DNA of 35,764 bases from Pseudomonadota bacterium (GTDB lineage: Bacteria > Myxococcota_A > UBA796 > SXON01), in NCBI GenBank assembly GCA_030684355.1, contig JAUXTN010000063.1, positions 1 through 35,764 of the forward strand, in the 5' to 3' direction. The notes below the pieces were generated by a model, which was given only the letters and a program-made list of their open reading frames with translations, made no database searches and had not been told where the DNA came from. Below, piece after piece: positions 7,798-15,873 of the stretch. Position numbers and translations under genes: made by a program. Every line of letters starts with the position of its first letter. The first letter of the stretch is position 1.

Positions 7798-8026
7798 CGC
7801 TCCGGCCGGGGGTGCCGCGGCTCCAGCCGGCTGCAGGCCCGCAGCGCCGGGTGCTCCGACCACGACGAGGAGGCGCCCGGGGAAGCAACGGGCTCGATCC
7901 TGGACTCCAGGCTGCCCTCCCCCACGTCGGCGCCCCGTGTCGAGGTGCTGCTTGGAACGTAGCGCCCCAGGCCCGGGCGACCACTGGTGTGTGGCGCCAC
8001 GATGACCGCCCGGGCGCCCCCACCCC

Positions 8027-9787
8027 TCAGATGTCACAAATCCGCAACTGGAACAAGTCCTCCCCCAGGTCGAACCGCTCCATCTCCGCGAACGTGGCAT
8101 CCCGGTGCACCCAGGCGTACTCGTCGTTCCCAGCGGCGTTGGTCGTGTATTCCGACAACCAGAACGTGCCGTCGTCCTCCGGGGCGATGACGCGCACCGT
8201 CGAGCCGGTCACCGCGTACACGGGGGCGTGGGTGCCGGCGTCGAGGTCGGCGAGGTCGACCGTCTGGCTGCCGCTCGCCTGGTCCGTCACCACCAGCCAA
8301 CCCGTGCCGGTTCCGGCGATGGCGCTGTAACTGTCGAACGTGGCGTTCTCGGTGGCCTCGTCCAGCACGAACCCGCTCGACGTGAGGCCAGCGAGGTCGA
8401 CGATCTCGAAGCCACCGTCGAGGTTCGCCGTCACGGTGCCGGTGGCGCCGTCGAACGAGCGGGTGCCCTGGTTCTGGACGTACGCCAGCGTGCCGAGCTG
8501 GTACCCCAGGGAGCTCGCGAGCGTGCCGGACAGGGAGAACGCCCAATTCAGGGTGCGCGTGGCGGTGTCGAACTGAAGGATCTGGGGCGTGCCGTACACC
8601 CGCGCCACGCCGTCGTGGCCGGCCAGGAGGACATAGGTCTCGGTGCCGTCCTCGGTGATCGCGGCGGGCGTGGCGGTGCCCGCGCTGTCCCGGTAGGCGG
8701 TGAGGTCGATGGTCTCGGTCACCGCGCCCGCGTCGTCCAGGATGTCGATGCGGGCCTCGTTGTAGAGCGACACCCACCAGCCGCCGTCGATGCGGTCGAT
8801 ATCGTAGGGGTAGGCGTCCACGTCGAGGGTCCACCCTGCGTCGAGCGCGCCGGTCACGGGGTCGAGGACGCGGATGGAGTCGTGCGTGCCGGTCTCGCGG
8901 GCGTTGAAGTAGATCGTGCCGGTGTCGCAATCCACCATGTTGTCGGCGGTCGCGAGCGCCACGTCGGTCACGATGGCGGTGCCGGACGGCCAGTCGTAGA
9001 CGGAGTAGGTGCCTACGTCGGTCGCGAAGTCGGCGTAGATCGCGATCATGACCTGCGCCGCCGCGGCTTCCTCCCCCGTGTCGGCGGCGGTGTCGGTGTC
9101 GGTCGCCGTGTCGGAGTCCGCGGTGTCGCCATCCGTGTCACTCGCGGTGTCGGCCACCGCCGTCTCCTCACCACCCGTGTCCCCACCACCCGTGTCCACG
9201 CCACCCGTGTCCACGCCCCCGGTGTCACACACATCCGAATCGCAGAACCCCGTGTCCACGACCACGCCGGTGTCGGACCCGGTATCCACGGCGCCCGTGT
9301 CACATACGTCCCGATCGCAGAACCCCGTGTCCACGACCGCGGTGTCCACGCCCGTGTCACCCGCGGTGTCACCCGCGGTGTCGACCGCGGTGTCACAAAC
9401 GTCCCGGTCACAGAACCCCGTGTCCACCACGGCGGTGTCCGTGTCGATCGTGCCGGTATCGGGGTCGCCGGTCTCCGAGGTGTCCCGCCCCGACCACGTG
9501 TCCGCGTCGGTGTCCGAATCGGTGTCAGTGTCGGTGTCAGTGTCGGTGTCAGTGTCGGTGTCGGTATCCGAATCCGTGTCGGTGTCCGTATCGCTATCGG
9601 TGTCCGTATCGGTGTCCGTGTCGCTATCGGAATCGGTGTCCCCCTCGACATCCGTGTCCGTGTCCGCGGTGTCCACGGGCGCGCCAGTGTCCTCCGGCGC
9701 CTTCGCGTCGCAGCCGGCGAGCGCCAGCAGGAGCACGAAGCCGGTCGGGAGGGACGCGAGGGGCGGAAGGTACGAGAGGAGGTGCAT
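8027..9787 (-). CDS. Lipoprotein with Asp/Thr repeat linker and C-terminal propeller-like domain
   Basis: 586 aa. It has a signal peptide with lipobox LALAGC (lipidation Cys at 26), so it is probably membrane-anchored. Residues about 32-240 are almost wholly D, T, S, G: runs of TDTD/SDTD first, then three spaced copies of DTGFCDxDVCDT (about 122-133, 153-164 and 178-189), each with two cysteines. The C-terminal domain (about 245-586) reads as repeated beta-strand units (IRVLDPVTGALDAGW, ILQFDTATRTLNWAFSL, a tryptophan-rich YDWP start) similar to secreted beta-propellers; ligand unknown. Acidic repeats may bind calcium or act as a stiff spacer. ATG at 9787. The linker DNA is highly repetitive and should vary in length between strains. 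Confidence 0.85.
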   Translation of the reverse strand: MHLLSYLPPLASLPTGFVLLLALAGCDAKAPEDTGAPVDTADTDTDVEGDTDSDSDTDTDTDTDSDTDTDTDSDTDTDTDTDTDTDTDTDSDTDADTWSGRDTSETGDPDTGTIDTDTAVVDTGFCDRDVCDTAVDTAGDTAGDTGVDTAVVDTGFCDRDVCDTGAVDTGSDTGVVVDTGFCDSDVCDTGGVDTGGVDTGGGDTGGEETAVADTASDTDGDTADSDTATDTDTAADTGEEAAAAQVMIAIYADFATDVGTYSVYDWPSGTAIVTDVALATADNMVDCDTGTIYFNARETGTHDSIRVLDPVTGALDAGWTLDVDAYPYDIDRIDGGWWVSLYNEARIDILDDAGAVTETIDLTAYRDSAGTATPAAITEDGTETYVLLAGHDGVARVYGTPQILQFDTATRTLNWAFSLSGTLASSLGYQLGTLAYVQNQGTRSFDGATGTVTANLDGGFEIVDLAGLTSSGFVLDEATENATFDSYSAIAGTGTGWLVVTDQASGSQTVDLADLDAGTHAPVYAVTGSTVRVIAPEDDGTFWLSEYTTNAAGNDEYAWVHRDATFAEMERFDLGEDLFQLRICDI

Positions 9788-9946
9788 GGCGCCCGGATGA
9801 TGCCTCGAAACGGGCGGGTCCGTACAGATCCAATCGTAGGCGGGCTCGAACCGGGCCGGCCCGCGGTGCCCGGCCTCCCGCGCCTGCCGGCGCGCGAGAC
9901 CGCCACGGGCCCCGAGGCGTGTCGTGGGTCCGCCGCTACAGCCCGA

Positions 9947-10807
9947 TCAGCGCGCTTCGTAGTCCGCGATCGCGCTCATGACCCCGTCCGCGTCGTACAG
10001 GTAGTACTCCGACGGGTGGTTCACGCCCGACCAGATCACCGTCATGTCGGGCGCGAGGAGGATCGTGGCCGGGATGCCGCCGGTGGCGTTGAGGTAGTTG
10101 ACCCAGGCGGCCGTGTTGTCACGCGGCGCGACGACCGGGATGCCCTGGAGGTCGAACGCGCGGACCCAGTCGCGGAGGACGTCCTCGTCCGGCTCGGCGC
10201 CGTAGTTGTCCTGGTACAGGAACTCGTAGAAGGTGAAGTTCGGGTAGACCGCCCGGATCTCCTCCGTCTCATCCGCCATCGCGCTCGCGAGCGACTGGCA
10301 CGGGCCGCACCACTCGGCGCCCATCGTGACCAACGTGTAGTTGCCACAGAACGCGTAGGGGGTCACCTCCTGGTCGAAGCGGTCCTTCGCCACGAAGTTG
10401 TCGAGGATGTCCCCCTCCTGGTAGGCGTCCCACGTGTAGGTGTCGTAGGAGCCCTCGCCCGTCGGGCCGGCAGCGGCGACATCGGGGGGGGTCGGGCAGG
10501 TCCCGATCAGGTAGTCGCCCTGGTCGTAGGTGTGCGACCACTCCCACGCGGGGTTCGTGCCGTCCGCGACCTCGGCGCCGTCGTCGAAGCCGTCGCCGTC
10601 GCTGTCGGCCGCGGCGGCGTCGGTGCCGAGGTCCGCCTCCTCGCTGTTGGTCAGGCCGTCGCCGTCGTCGTCCCGATCCGCATCGGCATCGGCATCGGCA
10701 TCCGTGTCGGCGTCGGCCTCGGTGCCGGGATCGGCCTCGCCCTCGTCACGCGATTCGAGCAGGCAGCCGGTGAAGAGGAAGGAGAGGACGAGCAACGTGA
10801 GACGCAA
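9947..10807 (-). CDS. Thioredoxin-like lipoprotein with Ca-binding-type repeats
   Basis: 286 aa. I choose TTG at 10807 as the start because GGAGGG lies four bases upstream and the signal peptide MRLTLLVLSFLFTGC begins exactly there (lipidation Cys 15); the reading frame is open further upstream but in Arg/Ala-rich sequence without signal features. An acidic stretch (DADTDADAD) is followed by two thrombospondin-type-3-like repeats (DDDGDGLTNSEEADLGTD, DSDGDGFDDGAEVADGTNP; about 45-85). The rest is a thioredoxin fold with AEWCGPC (C167, C170) and the cis-proline loop GGIPATILL. It probably acts as a periplasm-facing or surface thiol-disulfide protein of the TlpA/ResA kind. Confidence 0.85.
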   Translation of the reverse strand: MRLTLLVLSFLFTGCLLESRDEGEADPGTEADADTDADADADADRDDDGDGLTNSEEADLGTDAAAADSDGDGFDDGAEVADGTNPAWEWSHTYDQGDYLIGTCPTPPDVAAAGPTGEGSYDTYTWDAYQEGDILDNFVAKDRFDQEVTPYAFCGNYTLVTMGAEWCGPCQSLASAMADETEEIRAVYPNFTFYEFLYQDNYGAEPDEDVLRDWVRAFDLQGIPVVAPRDNTAAWVNYLNATGGIPATILLAPDMTVIWSGVNHPSEYYLYDADGVMSAIADYEAR

Positions 10808-11028
10808 GGGGCCCTCCGGGGCGCCGTAGTGTAGCGCAGACTCGCGCAAACGGATCGGGGTCCCGCTCCTCGATCGGCGGCCGGCGTCAGCTCGGGTCGC
10901 GGCGTCGGCACCCCCGAGAGCGCCGGGTGAGTCGAGATCACCGCGGATGACACCATGCGCGTCGACGGCTGTGTCCGCCCCCTGCGCCAAGCGGAGTGGG
11001 GCGCCGGGGGCTCGACGCGAGAGACGGA
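10808..11028. other. Intergenic stretch upstream of the thioredoxin-like lipoprotein gene
   Basis: About 220 bases without a supported gene; it should hold the promoter of the minus-strand thioredoxin-like lipoprotein gene. No clear -35/-10 pair could be singled out. Confidence 0.4.
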
Positions 11029-11175
11029 CCGTCCGAACTCCCGGGGTAGACCATCATCCCCCGAGTTCGGACGGAAATACCGTCCGAACTGCCAGGCTAA
11101 GCCATCATCCCCCGAGTTCGGACGGAAATACCGTCCGAACTGCCGGGCTAAGCCATCATCCCCCGAGTTCGGACG
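11029..11175. repeat. Three tandem 51-bp hairpin repeats
   Basis: CCGTCCGAACT begins at 11029, 11080 and 11131 and each time is answered by AGTTCGGACGG about 24 bases later. Copy 1 has a 12-bp perfect stem plus an inner CCGGGG / CCCCCG extension with one mismatch; copies 2 and 3 have 11-bp stems. Loops keep CCATCATCCCCC. Copies are joined by the AT-rich spacer GAAATAC. They lie upstream of the minus-strand lipoprotein gene and downstream of the small secreted protein gene. Confidence 0.85.
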
Positions 11176-11179
11176 GTCA

Positions 11180-11346
11180 CCCCCCACCCCGCCGCCCAAC
11201 CCCGCCCCACCGCGCAGCCGCCCCACCCCGCCCCGGGCCCGAACCCACTCCAACGCCAACCCCGCCCCACCGCGCAGCCCCACCCCGCCGCCCGAAACCG
11301 CCGCCGCCCCCGCCGCCCAAACCCACCCCCACCGCGCCGCCCCCCC
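11180..11346. repeat. C-rich low-complexity tract with a 60-bp-period duplication
   Basis: Nearly all C, G and A on the plus strand with very little T. AACCCCGCCCCACCGCGCAG occurs at 11198 and again at 11258. It directly follows the stop of the small secreted protein gene at 11347. No gene. Confidence 0.7.
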
Positions 11347-11628
11347 CTACTTGATCGTAATCTTCCCACCCTTGATCTCGATGCTCTCCCCGCCCGCGAG
11401 CGTCACGTCGCCCTGCTCGGTGTGCACCTTGCACGGGCCGGAGCCCTGGATCGAGTAGCTCGACGTAGTGCTGGCCGAGAACACCGCCTTGGACTTGCTC
11501 CCGCTGCAGACGGCCTCGAACTCGTACTTCGTGGAGTCGCGGTTGTAGTAGCGGACGGTCACCGCCGCCGACGCGCTGAAGCTGAACAGGGCGAGCGCGG
11601 CGACGACGGGCAGGACGGACTTCTTCAC
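11347..11628 (-). CDS. Small secreted protein, unknown function
   Basis: 93 aa, starting at GTG 11628 (MKKSVLPVVAALALFSFSASAA is a clear Sec signal peptide; GAGG lies five bases upstream). The mature part, about 71 residues, is beta-strand-like (VTVRYYNRDSTKYEF, GDVTLAGGESIEIKGGKITIK) and has two cysteines (41 and 66) that could form a disulfide. I do not recognise the family. It has no close operon partner: the next gene upstream on the same strand ends about 160 bp away. Confidence 0.75.
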   Translation of the reverse strand: MKKSVLPVVAALALFSFSASAAVTVRYYNRDSTKYEFEAVCSGSKSKAVFSASTTSSYSIQGSGPCKVHTEQGDVTLAGGESIEIKGGKITIK

Positions 11629-11789
11629 GGGAACCTCGGTGCGCCGCAGTGTACACCCGGTTCCCCGACACCCGGCCCCCGCGCCACACGACAACCAAAC
11701 CCAAGCCAGGCCGACTCGCCACGGCCCCGCCATCGGCACGGCGGAAGCTCCGTTCGCGAGATGCCCCCACGCCCGCGCAGACACAAACC

Positions 11790-12716
11790 CTACCGCTTCT
11801 CCCCCCGCACCCGCGTCTCCCCGTACACCGCCGCCTCCACCCACCCCTGCGGCGCCCCGTCCGCGTAGGCCATCTCCCCCTTCAGGAACAGCCACGGCAC
11901 CGGCCGCACCCGCACGCCCGCCGCCGCGCCCGGCACCCCCGCGAGCAGCTCCCCGCGCAGCACCGGCGTCACGATCCCCTCTGGGAGCACGTCCAGCTCG
12001 ACGTGCCCGCCGAACGGCGCGTTCCAGCCGCCCGTCACCTGCCCGATGAGGCGCCAGCCCTCGAAGTCCAACGTCGCGTCCACCTCCCCGACGACCGCGG
12101 GCCGGTCGGGCCACGCGAACACCCCGCCCGCCACCCGGACCCCGTCCCCACCCACGCGCCCATGCACCCCCGCGATCAGCGGCGCCGACACCACCGCGCC
12201 CCCCACGCCCCCCAGCAGGTCGAGCCCCTGGCCCAGGTCGAGCCCCCCGATGAACGCCACCCCCCGGTCGCGCGAGCCCACGCCGACCTCCGCGGCGAGG
12301 AGCGAGCCCGGCAGCGCCCGCCGGTCCGCCATCGACCACGTCACCAGCGCGTTGTCCCAGCCGTCCACCGCCTCCACCCGCCAGGGCGCGGGCGCGATGC
12401 CGGCCTGCAGCCACACGGGGCCGGTGTCGCCGCCCACGGTGAGCTGCTCGGGCACCAGGCTGAAGAGCACGACCGGGAGGAGCCCCACCCGCGCATCCAG
12501 GGCAACCACGCCCTCGAAGCCCCCCTCCGTCACCGTCAGGTTCCCCTCGGCCTGCCGCATCCCCGCCTGCCCGGTCCAGGCGCCGGGCGCGTGCACGACC
12601 CCGGCCGCGAGGTCCACCCCGCCGCCGAGCGTAAGGTCCGCGGCAGTCGCGTCGGACACCAGGCCCCTCGCCACGATCCCCACGAGCAAAGCTGGCACGA
12701 TCGAGGCTGGCTGCAT
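11790..12716 (-). CDS. Putative outer-membrane beta-barrel-like protein
   Basis: 308 aa starting at ATG 12716, with GGAGGT just upstream. A signal peptide (MQPASIVPALLVGIVARG ... ATAADLT) precedes a Gly/Val-rich sequence of alternating polar and hydrophobic residues with many paired aromatic strand ends (GGGVDLAAGVVHAPG, GWRLIGQVTGGWNAPFGGHVELDVLP, WVEAAVYGETRV). That pattern suggests a transmembrane or surface beta-structure, but I cannot name a family. It is divergent from the SMI1/TPR gene across about 160 bp that should carry both promoters. It could also be a soluble periplasmic beta-protein. Confidence 0.6.
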   Translation of the reverse strand: MQPASIVPALLVGIVARGLVSDATAADLTLGGGVDLAAGVVHAPGAWTGQAGMRQAEGNLTVTEGGFEGVVALDARVGLLPVVLFSLVPEQLTVGGDTGPVWLQAGIAPAPWRVEAVDGWDNALVTWSMADRRALPGSLLAAEVGVGSRDRGVAFIGGLDLGQGLDLLGGVGGAVVSAPLIAGVHGRVGGDGVRVAGGVFAWPDRPAVVGEVDATLDFEGWRLIGQVTGGWNAPFGGHVELDVLPEGIVTPVLRGELLAGVPGAAAGVRVRPVPWLFLKGEMAYADGAPQGWVEAAVYGETRVRGEKR

Positions 12717-12874
12717 GTGACCTCCGCGGCTCGTGCTCGAGCTCACATTCAGTATAACGTGAGCCCTTCTCTTGCCGCGTCAAGCCTGATACGCTGCGAG
12801 GGCCCCTTTGTCCGCGTCGGCGCCCCCCAAAACGCCCCCTCAGAACGCGGACGCCGACGGCAGCCCGGAGCGTC

Positions 12875-15742
12875 ATGGAACCCGCGGTCGATCCCTTCCA
12901 CCCGCTGCTCCGCCTGCTCGAGCGGTACCGCAACGACGTGCACTACCTCCGTCCGCCCGCCAGCGAGCAGGCGATCCCGGTCGTCCAGGAGCACCTCGGC
13001 CGCGAGATCCCCCCCTCGCTCCGCACCTTCCTCACCCGCTGGAACGGCGCCACGCTCTTCCGCGGCGCCCTCCGCGTGCGCGGCGTGGCCGACCTGGCGC
13101 CCCCCCGTCCCGACGTTCCCGAGGTCATCCTCTTCGCCGACGGCCCGCGCGACGACGATCGCTGGGGCTACGCCGCCGTGCCCGAGGGCCACCACTTCGG
13201 CCGGTGGGACGGCGAGCGCCTCGTGGCGCAGCACGAGCACTTCAACCGTTGGCTCCTCGCCCAGGCGCGCGTGCTCGACGAGGACCGCCGCGACGAGGGC
13301 GGCCAGCTCGACCTGCGTCTGGAGGTCGACCCCGAGAACGGCATCCTCTACTTCCTCCGCGGCGAGCAGCTCCTCGCCGAGGGCGACGGCGACGGCGCCC
13401 TGAAGGCCTTCCGCCGCGCCACGGCGCTCGCCCCCGAGACCGCCGCCGCGTGGCAGCGCCTCGGCGAGGCCCTCCTCTCGGTCGACCGCCAGCAGGCCAC
13501 CGGCGCCCTCCTCATGGCGCTCCGCCACACGAGCCTCCCGCTCGCGTACCCGGGCGCGCCCGTCGCCGACGCCGGCATCGTGCGCCTGCTCGAGCACCAG
13601 TTCCCCGTGGGCGATGCCGGCTGGGAGCGCGAGCTGCACCACTTCCTCACCGAGCGGTGCCAGGACATCCGTCACGCCGACGGCGCCGAGCTCTTCGAGG
13701 CCGCGGGGCTCGCCCTCGCGCGCGTCCACCTCGCCCGCGGCGACCGCGCCGGCGCCCGCGAAGCCCTCCAGGCCCTCCGCGACCGCGCCGCCACCTGCAC
13801 CCGCGTGCCCGAGCTGCCGAACCTGCACCTCACGCTCATCGCGCTCGACACCGACCTCGGCCACCACGACGAGGCCGAGGACAGCCTCCGCCGCCTCCGT
13901 CGCCACCCCGACGTGCAGGTGCGCGCCCGCGGCGAGCTCGCCCTCGCCCGCATCGCGCTGCTGCGCGAGGAGCCCTGGGCCGACGACATCGCGCGTGACG
14001 CCCTCCAGGTCCTCAAGGGCCCCGCCGACCGCTGCGACGCCTGGATCCTCCTCGCCGAGAAGCGCGATCCCGCCGCGCTCGACGAGGCCGCGCGCCTCGC
14101 CAACCTCCTCGGAGACCCCGTCCGCGCCGCCCGCGTCTCGCTCCTCCGCGGCGACGCCGCCCGCGACGCCGGCGATCTCCCCGCCGCCTACCAGTGCTAC
14201 CTCGCGTGCTCGGCCGACGCGGAGACCCACCTGCGCGCCCAGGTCCGCATGGGGGACCTCGCCCCGGATCCCGCCGACGCCCTCCCCCATTACGCCACCG
14301 CCGTGTCCGGCTACCACGAGCTCCAGCTCCCCCTGCGCGAGGCGTGGGCCCGGCTCCGGCTCGTGCGCTGCGGCGATCCCTCCCAGGCCGAGCAAGCGCA
14401 GCGGTTGTTCAAGGCCGCTGGCCTCGCCGCCGGCGTCGCGGCTGCCGATGTGCTCGTCGGGCGCACCGGCCAGAGCCTCACTTGGCACCTCAACCTCTCC
14501 GCCGAGCTTGCGCGCCAGCGTCACGACGCCCAGCGCCTCCGCCCGCCCCTCACCCGCGCCGACGCCGACCGTCCCGAGCGCCGCCTCATGGCGCACCGCC
14601 GCGCCATCGCCGGCTGCGACGCCCGCATCGTGCCGATCCTCGCCGAGGACATCCTCACCGAGCTGCGTCGCCTCCAGCAGTCCGACGGCCGCGCCCGCGA
14701 TCCCGCCGCCATGCGCTTCGTCGCCGGCGTCGACCTCCTCTCCGGCCACCCCTCCTGGGAGGCCGCGCAGGTCCTCATGGGCCTCCTCCGCGAGGACGTG
14801 CAGCCCGACGTCGCCGCCCGTGCGCTCCTCGGCGCGCTCGCCCGCTCGCCCAACATGGTGCTCGTCGAGCAGCTCCTCGGCGCGCTCAACACCCTCCAGG
14901 AGCCGCGCGCCCTCGCGTCCGTGGCCGAGGTGCTCGGGTGGCGTCGCGAGGCCGAGGCCGCCCCGCGCCTCCGCGAACTGGCCGTCCACGGCTCCCTCCC
15001 CGTGCGCCGCGCCGCCATCACCGCGCTCGGCCGCATCGGCGACGCCGACGCCATCGACCTCATCGGCATGGCCCTCGACGAGCCCGATCTCGCCGAGGCC
15101 GCCTCCATCGCGCTGCTCGTGCTCGGCGAGTGGCGCGGCGTCGACTTCCACGGCCAAGCCCTCGCCAGCGGCACCACCGGCCTCTCGCGCTCCCCCGGCG
15201 AGCTCGTCGGCCGCCACGGCGGGCCCTCCTACCTGCTGCTCCTGATGTCGGTCGCGGACCGCGAGGATCCCGCCGCCCTCGGCGCCATCCAGGGCCTCGG
15301 CCTGCTCGGCAGCGTGCGTGCCGTCCCCCGCCTCATCGAGCTCGTCGGCACGCGCGAGCCCTTGAAGCAGGGCGCTGCCGCCGCCGCGCTCGAGGTCCTC
15401 ACCGGCCACCGCGTCGACCTCGAGGAGGCCCATCCCCGCCAGAAGTGGGACGCGTGGTGGTCCGAGAACCGCGGCAAGCTCGCAGACGGCCAGCGTTGGC
15501 GCGGCGGCCACCCCCTCGGCGTGCGCGCGCTCATCGATCGCCTCGGCCACGACGACCCGCAGGTCCGCCAGACCTCCTACGACGAGCTCGTCATCGCCAC
15601 CGGCGCGCCCCTCCCCTTCGACGCGGACGGCCCCTGGCGCATGCAGCTCGCCCACCGCGCGGCCTGGGCGCGCTGGTACGCCGACAACGCGCACCACCTC
15701 CCGCAGACGGGGTGGTTGTTCCACGGGGACGGCGTCGGATAG
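12875..15742 (+). CDS. SMI1/KNR4-like, TPR and HEAT-repeat protein
   Basis: 955 aa, no signal peptide, so cytosolic. The N-terminus (about 1-130) looks like a SMI1/KNR4 (SUKH) domain: AIPVVQEHLGREIPPSLRTF then LTRWNGATLF. Residues about 165-520 are TPR-like helical repeats (ALKAFRRATALAPETAAAWQ; RGDRAGAREALQALRDRA). From about 560 to 900 the repeats look like HEAT/PBS repeats (SLPVRRAAITALGRIGDADA). It is probably a protein-protein interaction scaffold. SUKH domains often serve as immunity proteins against toxins, which is of interest because papain-fold toxin-like genes lie 2 kb away. The start ATG 12875 has GGAG closely upstream. A segment near its C-terminus recurs at about 17518-17607. 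Confidence 0.82.
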   Translation: MEPAVDPFHPLLRLLERYRNDVHYLRPPASEQAIPVVQEHLGREIPPSLRTFLTRWNGATLFRGALRVRGVADLAPPRPDVPEVILFADGPRDDDRWGYAAVPEGHHFGRWDGERLVAQHEHFNRWLLAQARVLDEDRRDEGGQLDLRLEVDPENGILYFLRGEQLLAEGDGDGALKAFRRATALAPETAAAWQRLGEALLSVDRQQATGALLMALRHTSLPLAYPGAPVADAGIVRLLEHQFPVGDAGWERELHHFLTERCQDIRHADGAELFEAAGLALARVHLARGDRAGAREALQALRDRAATCTRVPELPNLHLTLIALDTDLGHHDEAEDSLRRLRRHPDVQVRARGELALARIALLREEPWADDIARDALQVLKGPADRCDAWILLAEKRDPAALDEAARLANLLGDPVRAARVSLLRGDAARDAGDLPAAYQCYLACSADAETHLRAQVRMGDLAPDPADALPHYATAVSGYHELQLPLREAWARLRLVRCGDPSQAEQAQRLFKAAGLAAGVAAADVLVGRTGQSLTWHLNLSAELARQRHDAQRLRPPLTRADADRPERRLMAHRRAIAGCDARIVPILAEDILTELRRLQQSDGRARDPAAMRFVAGVDLLSGHPSWEAAQVLMGLLREDVQPDVAARALLGALARSPNMVLVEQLLGALNTLQEPRALASVAEVLGWRREAEAAPRLRELAVHGSLPVRRAAITALGRIGDADAIDLIGMALDEPDLAEAASIALLVLGEWRGVDFHGQALASGTTGLSRSPGELVGRHGGPSYLLLLMSVADREDPAALGAIQGLGLLGSVRAVPRLIELVGTREPLKQGAAAAALEVLTGHRVDLEEAHPRQKWDAWWSENRGKLADGQRWRGGHPLGVRALIDRLGHDDPQVRQTSYDELVIATGAPLPFDADGPWRMQLAHRAAWARWYADNAHHLPQTGWLFHGDGVG

Positions 15743-15799
15743 CTCGCCGCCGGGCTCCAACTCCCGGGCGAACGTCCACTCCTGCGCTTGATGGGGCAG

Positions 15800-15847
15800 G
15801 GGGCCACAGGCCCCCCGCAACGCCCCCGGCGGGGGCAAGCCCCCGCG
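15800..15847. terminator. Double GC hairpin between convergent genes
   Basis: GGGGGCC-ACA-GGCCCCC (15800-15816) and GCGGGGGC-AA-GCCCCCGC (15830-15847) lie between the ends of two genes facing each other, a fitting place for a two-way terminator, although there is no T-tract. The joining sequence CCCCGCAACGCCCC (15814-15827) recurs in the other orientation at 32488-32501 ahead of cas1, again between two hairpins, so this is probably a dispersed REP-like module. Confidence 0.5.
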
Positions 15848-15873
15848 CCCCCAGAGGCGCTACGCGCCGCGTG

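Noticed and set aside
4560..7805. Target-site duplication of the IS21 element
   Set aside because: The bases outside the proposed ends show no convincing direct repeat; the ends may be off by a few bases or one flank may have been rearranged.
8105..10834. 909-aa frame on the plus strand
   Set aside because: Antisense to the DT-repeat lipoprotein and thioredoxin-like genes; Val/Arg/Gly-rich with no motif. The opposite strand carries signal peptides and clear domains.
12749..15838. 1029-aa minus-strand frame
   Set aside because: Mirror of the SMI1/TPR/HEAT gene; composition typical of an antisense frame in GC-rich DNA.
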